Below are positions 1 through 7,781 of a stretch of DNA of 64,000 nt, one piece after another. The translations under genes and the position numbers were made by a program. The notes below the pieces were generated by a model. That model did not search any database, was not told the DNA's origin, and worked only from the letters and a program-made list of their open reading frames with translations. The stretch comes from Streptomyces glomeratus (lineage in GTDB: Bacteria > Actinomycetota > Actinomycetes > Streptomycetales > Streptomycetaceae): NCBI RefSeq assembly GCF_021462825.1, contig NZ_JAKEEB010000006.1:186001-250000 (forward strand), written 5' to 3'. How positions within the stretch are numbered: position 1 is the first letter of the stretch; each line of letters begins with the position of its first letter.

Positions 1-28
1 GGTGACGCGTCCCGGGCCCCACGAGTGA

Positions 29-286
29 CTAACGGCCGGGTTCCAGGACCGTCGCGTACACACAGATCTCCATCGTCGGGGCCCCGGAAGGGCCCTGGGT
101 CGGACACCCGGTCCCCGGTACCGCCGGGCCCAGCCGTGGCGCCGGCGCGCGCTCCCAGCGGGCCGGGGGGTCCGGCTCGTCCAGGTCCTGCAGCCACAGT
201 GTGAGGCCCCCGCCCACCAGCACAAGCGCCGCCCACACCCCGGCCGCCCACCGCCACATCCCGCGTCCTGCCCCCGTCCCGGTCAC
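29..286 (-). CDS. small single-pass membrane or secreted protein
   Basis: This 85-residue protein has no function I recognise. A short Arg/Gly-rich N-terminus is followed by one hydrophobic segment (about residues 11-31, rich in Ala, Val, Leu and Trp). The remaining 50 residues are Pro-rich, lie outside the segment, and contain two cysteines. This suggests a membrane-anchored protein with an extracytoplasmic tail, or an uncleaved signal-anchor. Its ATG overlaps the stop of the upstream DUF952 gene by four bases (ATGA), so the two are probably translated together. Confidence 0.6.
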   Translation of the reverse strand: MTGTGAGRGMWRWAAGVWAALVLVGGGLTLWLQDLDEPDPPARWERAPAPRLGPAVPGTGCPTQGPSGAPTMEICVYATVLEPGR

Positions 287-816
287 TCCTGAGCCGCCGC
301 CCCGCGGTCCCAGACCTCCACGTCCACCACGGCGGACACCGGTATCGGCCCGTAGATGTGCGGGAACTCCTCACCGCCGGGCTTCACGGCCTCGAACCGT
401 ACCGGAGCGGTCAGACGCTCCGGATCGATGACGAGCAGGACCAGTTCGTCGGGCCCCTCGTACTCCCCGTACACCCAGCGCGCCACCTGCGGGACCTGGT
501 GCCGCAGGGAACAGTGGATGAAGCCCTCCTGCTGGAGGGTGAGGCCCCGCGTCGACATCTGGTAGGAGCCGGTGGCACGGGCCCTCTCCCACAGGGAGCG
601 TTCGGTGAGGTGGAGAAGAGGTTCCGGCATGCCGCCCACCCTGGGTCCCGGCTGCGCCGGCGCCTCCGGCTCGCGTGCCACGGAGGCCGGGCACTGCGGA
701 TTGCGGCAGGGCCCGGGGCGCCACAGGGGGACGAAGGCGCCCAGTGTCTTGTGACGACGTACGACGGTGTCGACGGGCTGCCCGCACACCGGACAGACCT
801 GCTCCTCACGGCCCAT
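283..816 (-). CDS. DUF952 domain protein with N-terminal zinc-finger-like motif
   Basis: A 177-residue cytoplasmic protein. Residues 1-40 hold two Cys-x2-Cys-like pairs (CPVCGQP and CRNPQC), which look like a small zinc ribbon. From about residue 67 the sequence fits the DUF952 family: a HLTERSLWERA-type start, the G-F-IHCS segment, and an ending with HIYGPI and a hydrophobic strand. DUF952 proteins are small and of uncertain function; some resemble glutathione-S-transferase-like or ADP-ribosyl-transferase-like folds, so no reaction is assigned. The ATG sits just after the terminator region of the neighbouring prenyl synthase. The gene overlaps the small membrane gene downstream by four bases. 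Confidence 0.75.
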   Translation of the reverse strand: MGREEQVCPVCGQPVDTVVRRHKTLGAFVPLWRPGPCRNPQCPASVAREPEAPAQPGPRVGGMPEPLLHLTERSLWERARATGSYQMSTRGLTLQQEGFIHCSLRHQVPQVARWVYGEYEGPDELVLLVIDPERLTAPVRFEAVKPGGEEFPHIYGPIPVSAVVDVEVWDRGAAAQE

Positions 817-862
817 GCCCTCAGCCTAGGGCCGCCTCCCGGAGGGCGACAGGCGGGCAGCG

Positions 863-901
863 GGCGGGCCCCGCACACCGTGGGAATGCGCGGGGCCCGC
901 C
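863..901 (-). terminator. 12-bp GC-rich hairpin
   Basis: The arms 863-874 and 890-901 are perfect reverse complements (GGCGGGCCCCGC and its partner) with a 15-base loop. Together with the adjacent hairpin at 913-951 it sits between the stop of the polyprenyl synthase gene and the DUF952 gene. It has no T-tract, which is usual for Streptomyces terminators. Confidence 0.6.
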
Positions 902-912
902 CCGGGCCGGAG

Positions 913-951
913 CCCCGGCCCGTGCGGGGTCAGGAGCCGCACGGGCCGGGG
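913..951 (-). terminator. 15-bp hairpin after the polyprenyl synthase gene
   Basis: The arms 913-927 and 937-951 are a perfect 15-bp inverted repeat around a 9-base loop, starting 19 bases past the stop codon at 971. This is the most likely transcription terminator of the encapsulin/prenyl synthase operon. Confidence 0.75.
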
Positions 952-970
952 ATCCGGGGTCTCGCGGTGG

Positions 971-2083
971 TCAGGTGCTGCGCCGGGTCACGAACTCGGC
1001 CAGGGCCAGCAGTCCGCCCGCCGCCTCCGGGTCGGGCACCGCGCGGGACAGCTCCTGCATCGCCCGGGCCATCCGGTCGGCCGCCTGCACCTGCGCCCAG
1101 TCACGGCCGCCCGCCTGCTCGACGGCCAGAACGGTGCGCTCCAACTCCCCTTTCTCGTAAGGCCCCTGGTACAGCCGGGCCAGCTCCGCCGCCGCCGGGG
1201 TGCCGGAGGCGAGCGCGGCCACCACGGGCAGCGACTTCTTGCGGGCCATGAGGTCCGCTCCGGCCGGCTTGCCGGTGCGGCTCGGGTCCCCCCAGATCCC
1301 GATCACGTCGTCGATGAGCTGGAAGGCCAGCCCGGCCTGGCGGCCGAACGCGTCCAGTGCCTCGACGTCCGTCTCGTCCGCTCCCGCGTACAGCGCCCCG
1401 AGCGCGCAGGCGCAGCCCAGCAATGCGCCCGTCTTGGCCTCGGCCATGACGAGCACCTCCTCGAGGGTGACCTCGTGGGGGCCGCGCCGCTCCATGGCCG
1501 TGTCCGCATGCTGTCCGGCGCACAGTTCGATCACGCAGGCCGCGAGCCGGGCGGCGGCGGCCCCCGACGCCGGGTGCGGATCCTCGGCGAGCAGCCGCTG
1601 CGCCAGTGCCTGGAGGGCGTCTCCGGCGAGGATCGCGTCCGCGTCGCCGAACACGGTCCAGGCGGTGGGGCGGTGTCTGCGGGTGGTGTCCCGGTCCATC
1701 ACGTCGTCGTGCAGCAGCGTGAAGTTGTGGACGAGTTCGACGGCCGCGGCGGCCTGTACGGCGCTGGACCGCCGTCCGCCGAGCGCCTGCGCCGCGGTCA
1801 GGACGAGCGCCGGCCGTATCGCCTTGCCCGCGTTGCCGGCCGCCGGAGTGCCGTCCGCGTGCTGCCAGCCGAAGTGGTAGAGCGCGATCCGCCGCATCGG
1901 GGCGGGCAGTGAGTCCACGGCCCGCCTCAGTTCCGGGTCGACCGAGGCGCGGGTGCGCTCCAGGATCGCCACGGCCTCGTGGCCGTCGAGCGGTTGCTCC
2001 GGTCCCGACAGCGCGGCGTGCCGCCCCGACGGGACCGTCGCGCTCCGCCGCGGGAGCGTGGGGCTGTGCTTCGGCTCCGTCAT
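971..2083 (-). CDS. polyprenyl (geranylgeranyl-type) diphosphate synthase, probable encapsulin cargo
   Basis: This is a 370-residue trans-isoprenyl diphosphate synthase, which condenses IPP onto an allylic diphosphate with Mg2+. Both Asp-rich motifs are present: DDVMD in LLHDDVMDRD (first) and DDVIG in FQLIDDVIGIWGD (second). The GKAIRP segment and a K-rich MARKKS loop are also visible. The first 40 or so residues precede the fold and are Pro/Ser/Arg-rich and apparently disordered. Family 2B encapsulin cargo enzymes, which include polyprenyl transferases, are known to carry such N-terminal targeting regions. The ATG has a strong ribosome site (AGGGGTGAG). The frame stays open upstream into the shell gene, so a longer form cannot be excluded. 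It lies 193 bases downstream of the shell gene. Product chain length cannot be read from the sequence. Confidence 0.9.
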   Translation of the reverse strand: MTEPKHSPTLPRRSATVPSGRHAALSGPEQPLDGHEAVAILERTRASVDPELRRAVDSLPAPMRRIALYHFGWQHADGTPAAGNAGKAIRPALVLTAAQALGGRRSSAVQAAAAVELVHNFTLLHDDVMDRDTTRRHRPTAWTVFGDADAILAGDALQALAQRLLAEDPHPASGAAAARLAACVIELCAGQHADTAMERRGPHEVTLEEVLVMAEAKTGALLGCACALGALYAGADETDVEALDAFGRQAGLAFQLIDDVIGIWGDPSRTGKPAGADLMARKKSLPVVAALASGTPAAAELARLYQGPYEKGELERTVLAVEQAGGRDWAQVQAADRMARAMQELSRAVPDPEAAGGLLALAEFVTRRST

Positions 2084-2162
2084 GAACTCACCCCTGGGAC
2101 CGCCTCGAAGAGTCTGCGGACGTCGGGCGCCTCCGCCGCCGGACGCGCACCCGGAGGGTGTA

Positions 2163-2180
2163 CCCGCCCCGAGGGGCGGG
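2163..2180 (-). terminator. hairpin between encapsulin shell and cargo genes
   Basis: A perfect 8-bp inverted repeat (2163-2170 with 2173-2180, arms CCCGCCCC/GGGGCGGG, 2-base loop) lies in the 193-base gap between the shell stop and the prenyl synthase start. No promoter is obvious in the gap. It may be a partial terminator or an RNA-stability element that sets shell above cargo expression; that role is inference. Confidence 0.45.
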
Positions 2181-2276
2181 AACACGGCGTGCCGCCTGTG
2201 CGCGGCGAGCGGGCCGCGGGGGCGCGCCGGCGTCGGGCGAGGACCGAAGGGATCACCTCCGGCGGCCGATAAGACG

Positions 2277-3683
2277 TCACCTCCAGCGGCCGATCTCGAC
2301 GTTCTCCAGGACACCCAGGGCGTCGGGCACCAGGACGGCCGCCGAGTAGTAGCCCGTCACCAGATAGCTGATGATCGCCTGTTCGTTGATGCCCATGAAG
2401 CGCACCGAGAGACTCGGCTCGATCTCGTCGGGGATGCCGGACTGCCTGAGCCCGACGACCCCCTGCTCCTCCTCGCCGGTGCGCATGGCGATGATCGAGG
2501 TCGTCCGGGCCTCGGTGACCGGGATCTTGTTGCACGGAAAGAGCGGCACCCCGCGCCAGGTGGGGATGCGGTTCCCGCCGATGTCGATGGTCTCCGGGAC
2601 CAGTCCGCGCTTGTTGAGTTCCCGGCCGAAGGCGGCGATCGCGCGCGGGTGGGCGAGGAACAGTTTGGTGCCGCGCCGCCTGCTGAGCAGTTCGTCCATG
2701 TCGTCGGGGCCGGGGACCCCCGCGTGGGGCTGGAGTCGCTGGTCGTACTCGCAGTTGCTGAGGAGCCCGAATTCCGGGTTGTTGATCAGTTCGTGCTCCT
2801 GGCGCTCCTTGAGCGCCTCGACCGTGAGCCGCAGCTGGTGCTCGGTCTGGTTCATCGGCTGGTTGTAGAGGTCGGCCACGCGCGTGTGGATGCGCAGCAC
2901 GGTCTGGGCGATGCTCAGTTCGTACTCGCGGGGCGCGGCCTCGTAGTCGACGAAGGTGTGCGGGATGTCCGGTTCGCCGCTGTGGCCCGCGGCGAGGTCG
3001 ATGGCCTTCTCGCCGTATTTGTTGGTGCGCTGCTCGGGGACCGAGCGCTGCTCACGGAGGTGCTCGCGCAGGGACTCGGCGCGCTCAGCGACCAGTTCGA
3101 CCTCCCGGCGGGGCAGTGCGAGCACCGTGCAGGCGGTGACCGCGCGGGCCGTGTACTCCCAGATGGCGTCCGGGTCGAGCAGGGCCTGGTCACCGAAGTA
3201 GGCGCCGTCGGCGAGGACGCCGAGCACCGCGTCGTCTCCGTAGGGGCCGGTGCCGATCTTCTCCACCTTGCCGTGCGCGAGCAGGAACACCTCGTCGGCC
3301 TGGCTGCCGAACTCCGCGAGCACGTCCCCGGGTGCGAACCTGCGCTGCTGGCACCGCTGGGCGAGTTCGCCGAGCACCTCCTGGTCCTCGTAGTCGCGCA
3401 GGGCCGGCAGCTCACCCAGCTCCGCGGGAATCACCGTGACCTGGTCTCCGGTCTTCACGAACGTCACCCGGCCGTCGCCCACGGAGTAGGTCAGCCGGCG
3501 GTTGACCCGGTATGTGCCGCCCTGCACGCTCACCCACGGCAGCATGCGCAGCAGCCAGCGTGAGCTGATCTCCTGCATCTGGGGTGCGGACTTGGTGGTG
3601 GTGGCCAGGTTCCGCGCGGCCGTGGTGCCCAGACTCTGTTGCGGCCTGTTCTGCTCCGCGCGGACCTCTTCGCCTACCGACAT
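2277..3683 (-). CDS. eshA: family 2B encapsulin shell protein with cyclic-nucleotide-binding-like domain (EshA type)
   Basis: A 468-residue protein of the EshA / family 2B encapsulin group, HK97-fold shell proteins that form nanocompartments. Residues about 1-90 and 215-468 carry the shell fold; the C-terminus ([17 protein letters not shown] to the VEIGRW end) is characteristic. Residues about 95-210 form an inserted cNMP-binding-like beta-roll. The phosphate-binding cassette reads [16 protein letters not shown] where classical cAMP receptors have FGE-ALL-PR-A, so the Glu is Asp and the key Arg is missing. Binding of classical cyclic nucleotides is therefore doubtful. The ATG is preceded by GGGAGGGG. 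The neighbouring prenyl synthase is the likely cargo. EshA is known in S. griseus and S. coelicolor as a growth-phase-dependent multimeric protein. Confidence 0.9.
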   Translation of the reverse strand: MSVGEEVRAEQNRPQQSLGTTAARNLATTTKSAPQMQEISSRWLLRMLPWVSVQGGTYRVNRRLTYSVGDGRVTFVKTGDQVTVIPAELGELPALRDYEDQEVLGELAQRCQQRRFAPGDVLAEFGSQADEVFLLAHGKVEKIGTGPYGDDAVLGVLADGAYFGDQALLDPDAIWEYTARAVTACTVLALPRREVELVAERAESLREHLREQRSVPEQRTNKYGEKAIDLAAGHSGEPDIPHTFVDYEAAPREYELSIAQTVLRIHTRVADLYNQPMNQTEHQLRLTVEALKERQEHELINNPEFGLLSNCEYDQRLQPHAGVPGPDDMDELLSRRRGTKLFLAHPRAIAAFGRELNKRGLVPETIDIGGNRIPTWRGVPLFPCNKIPVTEARTTSIIAMRTGEEEQGVVGLRQSGIPDEIEPSLSVRFMGINEQAIISYLVTGYYSAAVLVPDALGVLENVEIGRWR

Positions 3684-4012
3684 GGGTATTGCCCCTCCCG
3701 ATCACGCATCGATCTGCGGGAAAAGCGTCTCATCACGGAGAGTGGCGATGCCATTACCCAAAAGAGCGGGAATGGATCATCGTGCGTCCGGGCACACTGG
3801 GGGACTTCGCCGAACGGTCCCGGGCCGGGGGCTGAAGGCCCGGAGCAGGGGGCGCACCTGGCCGGTTCGGCCGATCATCGTCCCATCCTCCGCTGACCGG
3901 ATCGGCTCGCACGCCGTGCGAACGGCTGGTCCGGGCCTGGCCGTCGCCGGTACAAGCTGCGGTACCAGGCGGCCGCGGCCGGCGGCCGGCGTGCGGCACG
4001 AAGGAGACGGCC
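3684..4012. promoter_or_regulatory. divergent intergenic region between eshA and the amidase gene
   Basis: This 329-base spacer must hold the divergent promoters. The stretch near 3710-3780 is less GC-rich than its surroundings and is the best place for the eshA promoter. An inverted repeat TCGCAC-N3-GTGCGA lies at 3907-3921, and a GGTACC-flanked repeat at about 3950-3965. No protein or RNA gene is evident. A clear AAGGAG ribosome site (4001-4006) precedes the amidase ATG. Confidence 0.4.
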
Positions 4013-4603
4013 ATGGCCCCACCCATGTCCGCGGACACGTTCCTCGACCGGCTCCGGGCGGAGGGCGTCACGGTGGTCGAGGTGGGCGACTGGGAGCGTC
4101 ACAACCGCAACCACAAAGGCCCCTGGGGGCCGGTCCACGGGGTGATGATCCACCACACGGCGACGACGGGAGGCGAGCGGACCGTCGAGGTCTGCCGCGA
4201 CGGCCGGCCGGATCTGCCCGGGCCGCTGTGCCATGGCGTGATCACCAAGGACGGCGTGGTGCACCTGGTCGGCTACGGCCGTGCCAACCACGCGGGCCTC
4301 GGCGACGACGACGTGCTGCGCGCGGTGGTCGCCGAGAAGGCTCTGCCCCTGGCCGACGAGGCGGACACCGACGGCAACCGTCACTTCTACGGCTTCGAGT
4401 GCGAGAACCTCGGCGACGGCACGGACCCCTGGCCCGCCGCGCAGTCCGACGCGATCGAGCGGGTGAGCGCGGCGATCTGCCGCCACCACGGCTGGTCGGA
4501 GCGCTCGGTGATCGGGCACCTGGAATGGCAGCCGGGCAAGGTCGACCCGCGGGGCCTTCGGATGGACCGGCTCAGGGAGCGGGTCCATGACCGGCTGAAG
4601 TGA
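4013..4603 (+). CDS. N-acetylmuramoyl-L-alanine amidase (amidase_2 / PGRP fold)
   Basis: A 196-residue single-domain amidase_2 protein, predicted to cut the lactyl-alanine bond of peptidoglycan with Zn2+. Likely zinc ligands and catalytic positions are in GVMIHHTA (about residue 45), the NHAG segment, and IGHLEWQPGKVDP near the C-terminus. There is no signal peptide and no cell-wall-binding domain, so export or function may need lysis or another partner; it resembles compact phage endolysins and PGRP-type recycling amidases. No phage genes surround it. The start is supported by AAGGAG seven bases upstream. Confidence 0.85.
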   Translation: MAPPMSADTFLDRLRAEGVTVVEVGDWERHNRNHKGPWGPVHGVMIHHTATTGGERTVEVCRDGRPDLPGPLCHGVITKDGVVHLVGYGRANHAGLGDDDVLRAVVAEKALPLADEADTDGNRHFYGFECENLGDGTDPWPAAQSDAIERVSAAICRHHGWSERSVIGHLEWQPGKVDPRGLRMDRLRERVHDRLK

Positions 4604-4628
4604 CAGCGGGTGACCGGCACGGCGAAGG

Positions 4629-5579
4629 GTGTCCGACAATGGCGGGGTGACCGGCTCCGATGTGCCGCGCCGCCGCCGGGCGGCCGACGTCGACGTGCTG
4701 CGTCCGTGCCTGCCGTCGCCCTTGCGGGAGGTCACGGACGAGCGTTTCGCACGCCACGGGGTCCGGCTGCTGCTCAAGCGGGACGACCTGATCCACCCCG
4801 ACCTGATCGGCAACAAGTGGCGCAAGCTCGCCCCGAACCTGCGGGCCGCGGCCGGACGCACCCTGCTCACCTTCGGCGGGGCGTACTCCAACCATCTGCG
4901 GGCCACGGCCGCGGCGGGCCGGCTGCTGGGGCTGGACACCGTGGGCGTGGTCCGGGGCCAGGAGCTGGCCGGCCGCCCGCTCAACCCCTCCCTCGCCCGG
5001 TGCGCGGCCGACGGGATGCGGCTGCACTTCGTCGACAGGTCGACGTACCGGCGCGTCGCCGAGCCGGAGGTCCTGGCCGGCGTTCTGCGCGCGGCGGACG
5101 CCGAGGACGCGTACGTGGTGCCCGAGGGCGGCAGCAACTCCCTCGCCGTGCGTGGCTGCCGCGCACTCGGTGAGGAACTGCGCGGCCGGGCGGACGTGGT
5201 CGCCGTGCCCTGCGGTACGGGGGGCACGCTGGCTGGTCTGGCCGCGGGGCTGGCCCCGGACCAGCGGGCCCTCGGGGTCGCGGTCCTGAAGGGCGACTTC
5301 CTGGCCGGGGAGACGGCCGCCCTCCAGACCCTGGCCTTCGGCGGCCGCCGCGGCGACTGGGCCGTCGAGACCCGTTTCCACTTCGGCGGCTACGCGCGTA
5401 CGACCGACGAACTCGAGGCCTTCGCCCGGGACTTCGAGTCGCGCCACTTCCTTGCGGTGGAACGTCTCTATGTCGCCAAGCTGCTCTACGGACTTGCCGC
5501 CCTGGCCGAGGAGGGCGCGTTCCCACGGGGGACCACCCTGGCCGCGGTGATCACCGGAACCCCGTTCCCCCCTTCCTGA
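4629..5579 (+). CDS. PLP-dependent ACC deaminase / D-cysteine desulfhydrase family enzyme
   Basis: A 316-residue fold-type II PLP enzyme. The PLP-lysine is in GNKWRKL (about residue 63), followed by TFGGAYSNHLRATA and, further on, a PCGTGGTLAG phosphate-binding loop. This pattern is shared by 1-aminocyclopropane-1-carboxylate deaminase and D-cysteine desulfhydrase, so the substrate is not settled. The likely start is a GTG at 4629 with GAAGG close by; a second GTG at 4647 is also possible. It follows the amidase gene by 25 bases and is probably co-transcribed. Confidence 0.8.
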   Translation: MSDNGGVTGSDVPRRRRAADVDVLRPCLPSPLREVTDERFARHGVRLLLKRDDLIHPDLIGNKWRKLAPNLRAAAGRTLLTFGGAYSNHLRATAAAGRLLGLDTVGVVRGQELAGRPLNPSLARCAADGMRLHFVDRSTYRRVAEPEVLAGVLRAADAEDAYVVPEGGSNSLAVRGCRALGEELRGRADVVAVPCGTGGTLAGLAAGLAPDQRALGVAVLKGDFLAGETAALQTLAFGGRRGDWAVETRFHFGGYARTTDELEAFARDFESRHFLAVERLYVAKLLYGLAALAEEGAFPRGTTLAAVITGTPFPPS

Positions 5580-5609
5580 CCGGGGCGGCTTCCCCACGCC
5601 GGCCGCGCC

Positions 5610-7205
5610 TCACGCCGTTTCGCGGTAGGCCGCCGCCTCCTCCAGGTCCAGGCGTCTGAGCAGTGTGCGGAGCATCTCGTCGTCGATATAGCGATGGTTG
5701 CGGAGCCTGACGAACACCTCCCGTTCCGCCCCGATCACCTCCCGGGACAGCCGGCGGTAGGTGTCGTCGGCCGTCTCGCCGGTCACCGGGTTCACCGAGC
5801 CGAGGCGCTCCCACACGGCGTTGCGGCGGCGCTCCAGGACCATGCGGAGGCGGTCGGCCAGGGGCGGCGGCAGGGCGTTGCGCTCGTCCTCGAGGAGTTC
5901 GTCGAGGCGCTGCTCGGCGGCCCGCGACGCCTGCGCCTGGGCGTTCCCTTCGGCGAGGGTCTCCGTCTGGAGGTCGCGTCCCGGGAGTCTGAGCAGGCGG
6001 ACCAGCGCAGGCAGGGTCAGTCCCTGCACCACCAAGGTGCCGATCACCGTGGTGAAGGTCAGGAAGAGGATCAGATTGCGGCCGGGGAAGGGGCCGCCGC
6101 CGTGCACGGTCCGGGGGATCGAGAAGGCGACGGCGAGGGAGACCACGCCCCGCATCCCGGCCCAGCCGATGACGAAGGTCCCCTTCCGGGTCGGGTCCTC
6201 CTCGCGCTCCCGGATGCGCCGGAACAGCACACGCGGCAGGAAGGTCGCCGGATACACCCACACGAACCGCGACACGACGACCACGACGAACACGGCCAGC
6301 GCGTACGAGGCCGCGCTCGTGCCCTCGTACTGGCCGAGTCCCCGCAGGACGACCGGCAGCTGCAGTCCGATGAGCGCGAACACCGCGGACTCCAGCACGA
6401 ACGAGACCATCCTCCACACCGCCTCCTCCTGGAGCCGGGTCGCGAAGTCGACCTGCCAGTTGTGGTGGCCGAGGTAGAGGGCGACGACGACCACGGCCAG
6501 CACCCCGGAGGCGTGCGCCCACTCCGCGGCCCCGTAGGCCACGAACGGGATCAGCAGCGACAGCGTGTTCTGGAGCAGCGCCTCCTTCAGGTGCGTGCGC
6601 AGCCAGTGGATCGGCATCATCAGCAGCAGGCCGACCGCGACGCCGCCGACCGCCCCGAGCGCGAACTCGCGCACCCCGCCGGCCCAGGTGGCGCCCTCCC
6701 CGACGGCCGCCGCGAGCGCCACCTTGTAGGCGGTGATCGCGGTGGCGTCGTTCACCAGCGACTCTCCCTGGAGGATGGTGGTGATCCGCGACGGCAGCCC
6801 CACCCGCCGGGCGACCGCGGTGGCCGCGACCGCGTCGGGCGGCGCGACCACCGCGCCCAGCACCAGCGCCGCGGTCAGCGGCAGATCCGGCACGATCAGA
6901 TAGGCGGCCCAGCCCACCACGAGCGTCGCGAAGAGGACATAGCCGACGGACAGCAGCGCCACGGGACGCAGCTGGGCGCGCAGGTCCAGATACGAGCTGT
7001 CGGCGGCCGCCGTGTACAGCAGCGGAGGCAGTACCAGCGGCAGGACGACGTCGGGGGCGAGCGTGTACTCCGGCACCCCGGGCAGGTAGGAGACGGCGAG
7101 TCCGGCCGCGACGAGCAGCAGCGGCGCGGGAACCGGGGTACGGCGGGCGGCCCCCGCGACACCCGCGCTGCCCGCGACCAGCATCAGCAGCGGCAACACG
7201 TTCAT
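5610..7205 (-). CDS. Na+/H+ antiporter, CPA1 family
   Basis: A 531-residue membrane protein with about 11-12 hydrophobic segments in residues 1-400 and a cytosolic helical tail of about 120 residues (charged, Glu/Arg-rich). The APPDAVAATAV and GESLVNDATAI segments are the ion-binding signatures of CPA1 exchangers, with Asp pairs on opposite discontinuous helices, and WAGMRGVVSLAVA is the conserved later helix. It exchanges cytosolic Na+ (or K+) for H+ in pH and salt homeostasis. The ATG at 7205 follows GGGGCGGGCGGAAG. The gene is divergent from the zinc-finger gene at 7270, with 64 bases between the starts. Confidence 0.9.
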   Translation of the reverse strand: MNVLPLLMLVAGSAGVAGAARRTPVPAPLLLVAAGLAVSYLPGVPEYTLAPDVVLPLVLPPLLYTAAADSSYLDLRAQLRPVALLSVGYVLFATLVVGWAAYLIVPDLPLTAALVLGAVVAPPDAVAATAVARRVGLPSRITTILQGESLVNDATAITAYKVALAAAVGEGATWAGGVREFALGAVGGVAVGLLLMMPIHWLRTHLKEALLQNTLSLLIPFVAYGAAEWAHASGVLAVVVVALYLGHHNWQVDFATRLQEEAVWRMVSFVLESAVFALIGLQLPVVLRGLGQYEGTSAASYALAVFVVVVVSRFVWVYPATFLPRVLFRRIREREEDPTRKGTFVIGWAGMRGVVSLAVAFSIPRTVHGGGPFPGRNLILFLTFTTVIGTLVVQGLTLPALVRLLRLPGRDLQTETLAEGNAQAQASRAAEQRLDELLEDERNALPPPLADRLRMVLERRRNAVWERLGSVNPVTGETADDTYRRLSREVIGAEREVFVRLRNHRYIDDEMLRTLLRRLDLEEAAAYRETA

Positions 7206-7269
7206 GTCTTCCGCCCGCCCCTCTTTATGTTCGCGCGGCTTCCCGCGGACCCGTCGTAACCTGGCCATC

Positions 7270-7530
7270 ATGAAACAGTGCACGCACGCCGACACGCTGC
7301 CGCACCCCGAGCCCGGACCCCGCAGCGAGACCTGCCTGGAGTGCCTCGCCGCCGGCACGCACCCGGTGCAACTGCGGCTGTGTCTGGAGTGCGGGCACGT
7401 GGGCTGCTGCGACTCCTCGCCCCTGAGACACGCGACGGCGCACTACAAGGAGAGCGGCCACCCGGTGATGCGTACCTTCGAGCCGGGTGAGAACTGGCGC
7501 TGGTGCTTCGTGGACCATGTACTCGTGTGA
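7270..7530 (+). CDS. UBP-type zinc finger protein
   Basis: An 86-residue protein that is essentially one ZnF-UBP domain: CxxC pairs in ETCLECL and LCLECGHVGCCD, and histidines in SPLRHATAHYKESGHPV. In eukaryotes this fold binds ubiquitin C-termini. In actinobacteria such stand-alone domains often neighbour CPA1 antiporters, as here, and may regulate them; that is inference. The ATG at 7270 starts 64 bases from the divergent antiporter start, so the two genes share a promoter region. Confidence 0.85.
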   Translation: MKQCTHADTLPHPEPGPRSETCLECLAAGTHPVQLRLCLECGHVGCCDSSPLRHATAHYKESGHPVMRTFEPGENWRWCFVDHVLV

Positions 7531-7544
7531 CCCTGGATCCGGAC

Positions 7545-7570
7545 GGTTCGACGGTGTGACGTATGGGTAC
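7545..7570 (+). promoter_or_regulatory. candidate SigB/SigH-type promoter upstream of prsH-sigH
   Basis: GGTT at 7545-7548, a 16-base spacer and GGGTAC at 7565-7570 fit the Streptomyces SigB-family consensus (GNNT-N14-16-GGGTAY). This suggests autoregulation of the prsH-sigH operon. The -10 part overlaps a perfect inverted repeat TGACGTA-N4-TACGTCA (7557-7574), which might be an operator or the terminator of the zinc-finger gene. Confidence 0.55.
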
Positions 7571-7637
7571 GTCAAACCGGCGCGCCCTCTTCCCCATTGG
7601 TGCCCGCAGACCTCTAGCCACTGTGCGTATACGTAGG

Positions 7638-7652
7638 TTTACTATGAGTGAC
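7638..7652 (+). promoter_or_regulatory. candidate BldD box upstream of prsH-sigH
   Basis: The 15-mer TTTACTATGAGTGAC matches the published BldD consensus (nTnACnC[A/T]GnGTnAn) at every fixed position but one. BldD is known to repress a sigH promoter in S. coelicolor, which supports the reading. It lies 130 bases upstream of the prsH start. Confidence 0.5.
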
Positions 7653-7781
7653 AGCAAGGGGCCGGGGTCGCGGGGACAGCAGAGCCGGTAGCGCGGTAGC
7701 GTCACCGCTGAACCACGTAGGGCGTTACCCCGGGGGGCGACCCTCGGCCCTGAAAGAGCTTGTACCACCTTGGAGGTGAGG

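Noticed and set aside
1953..3563. A 536-codon plus-strand frame
   Set aside because: It is antisense to the encapsulin shell gene and the prenyl synthase start; no domain is recognisable.
4013..4603. Prophage remnant marked by an endolysin-like amidase
   Set aside because: No other phage gene, integrase or attachment site is nearby, and base composition matches the surroundings.
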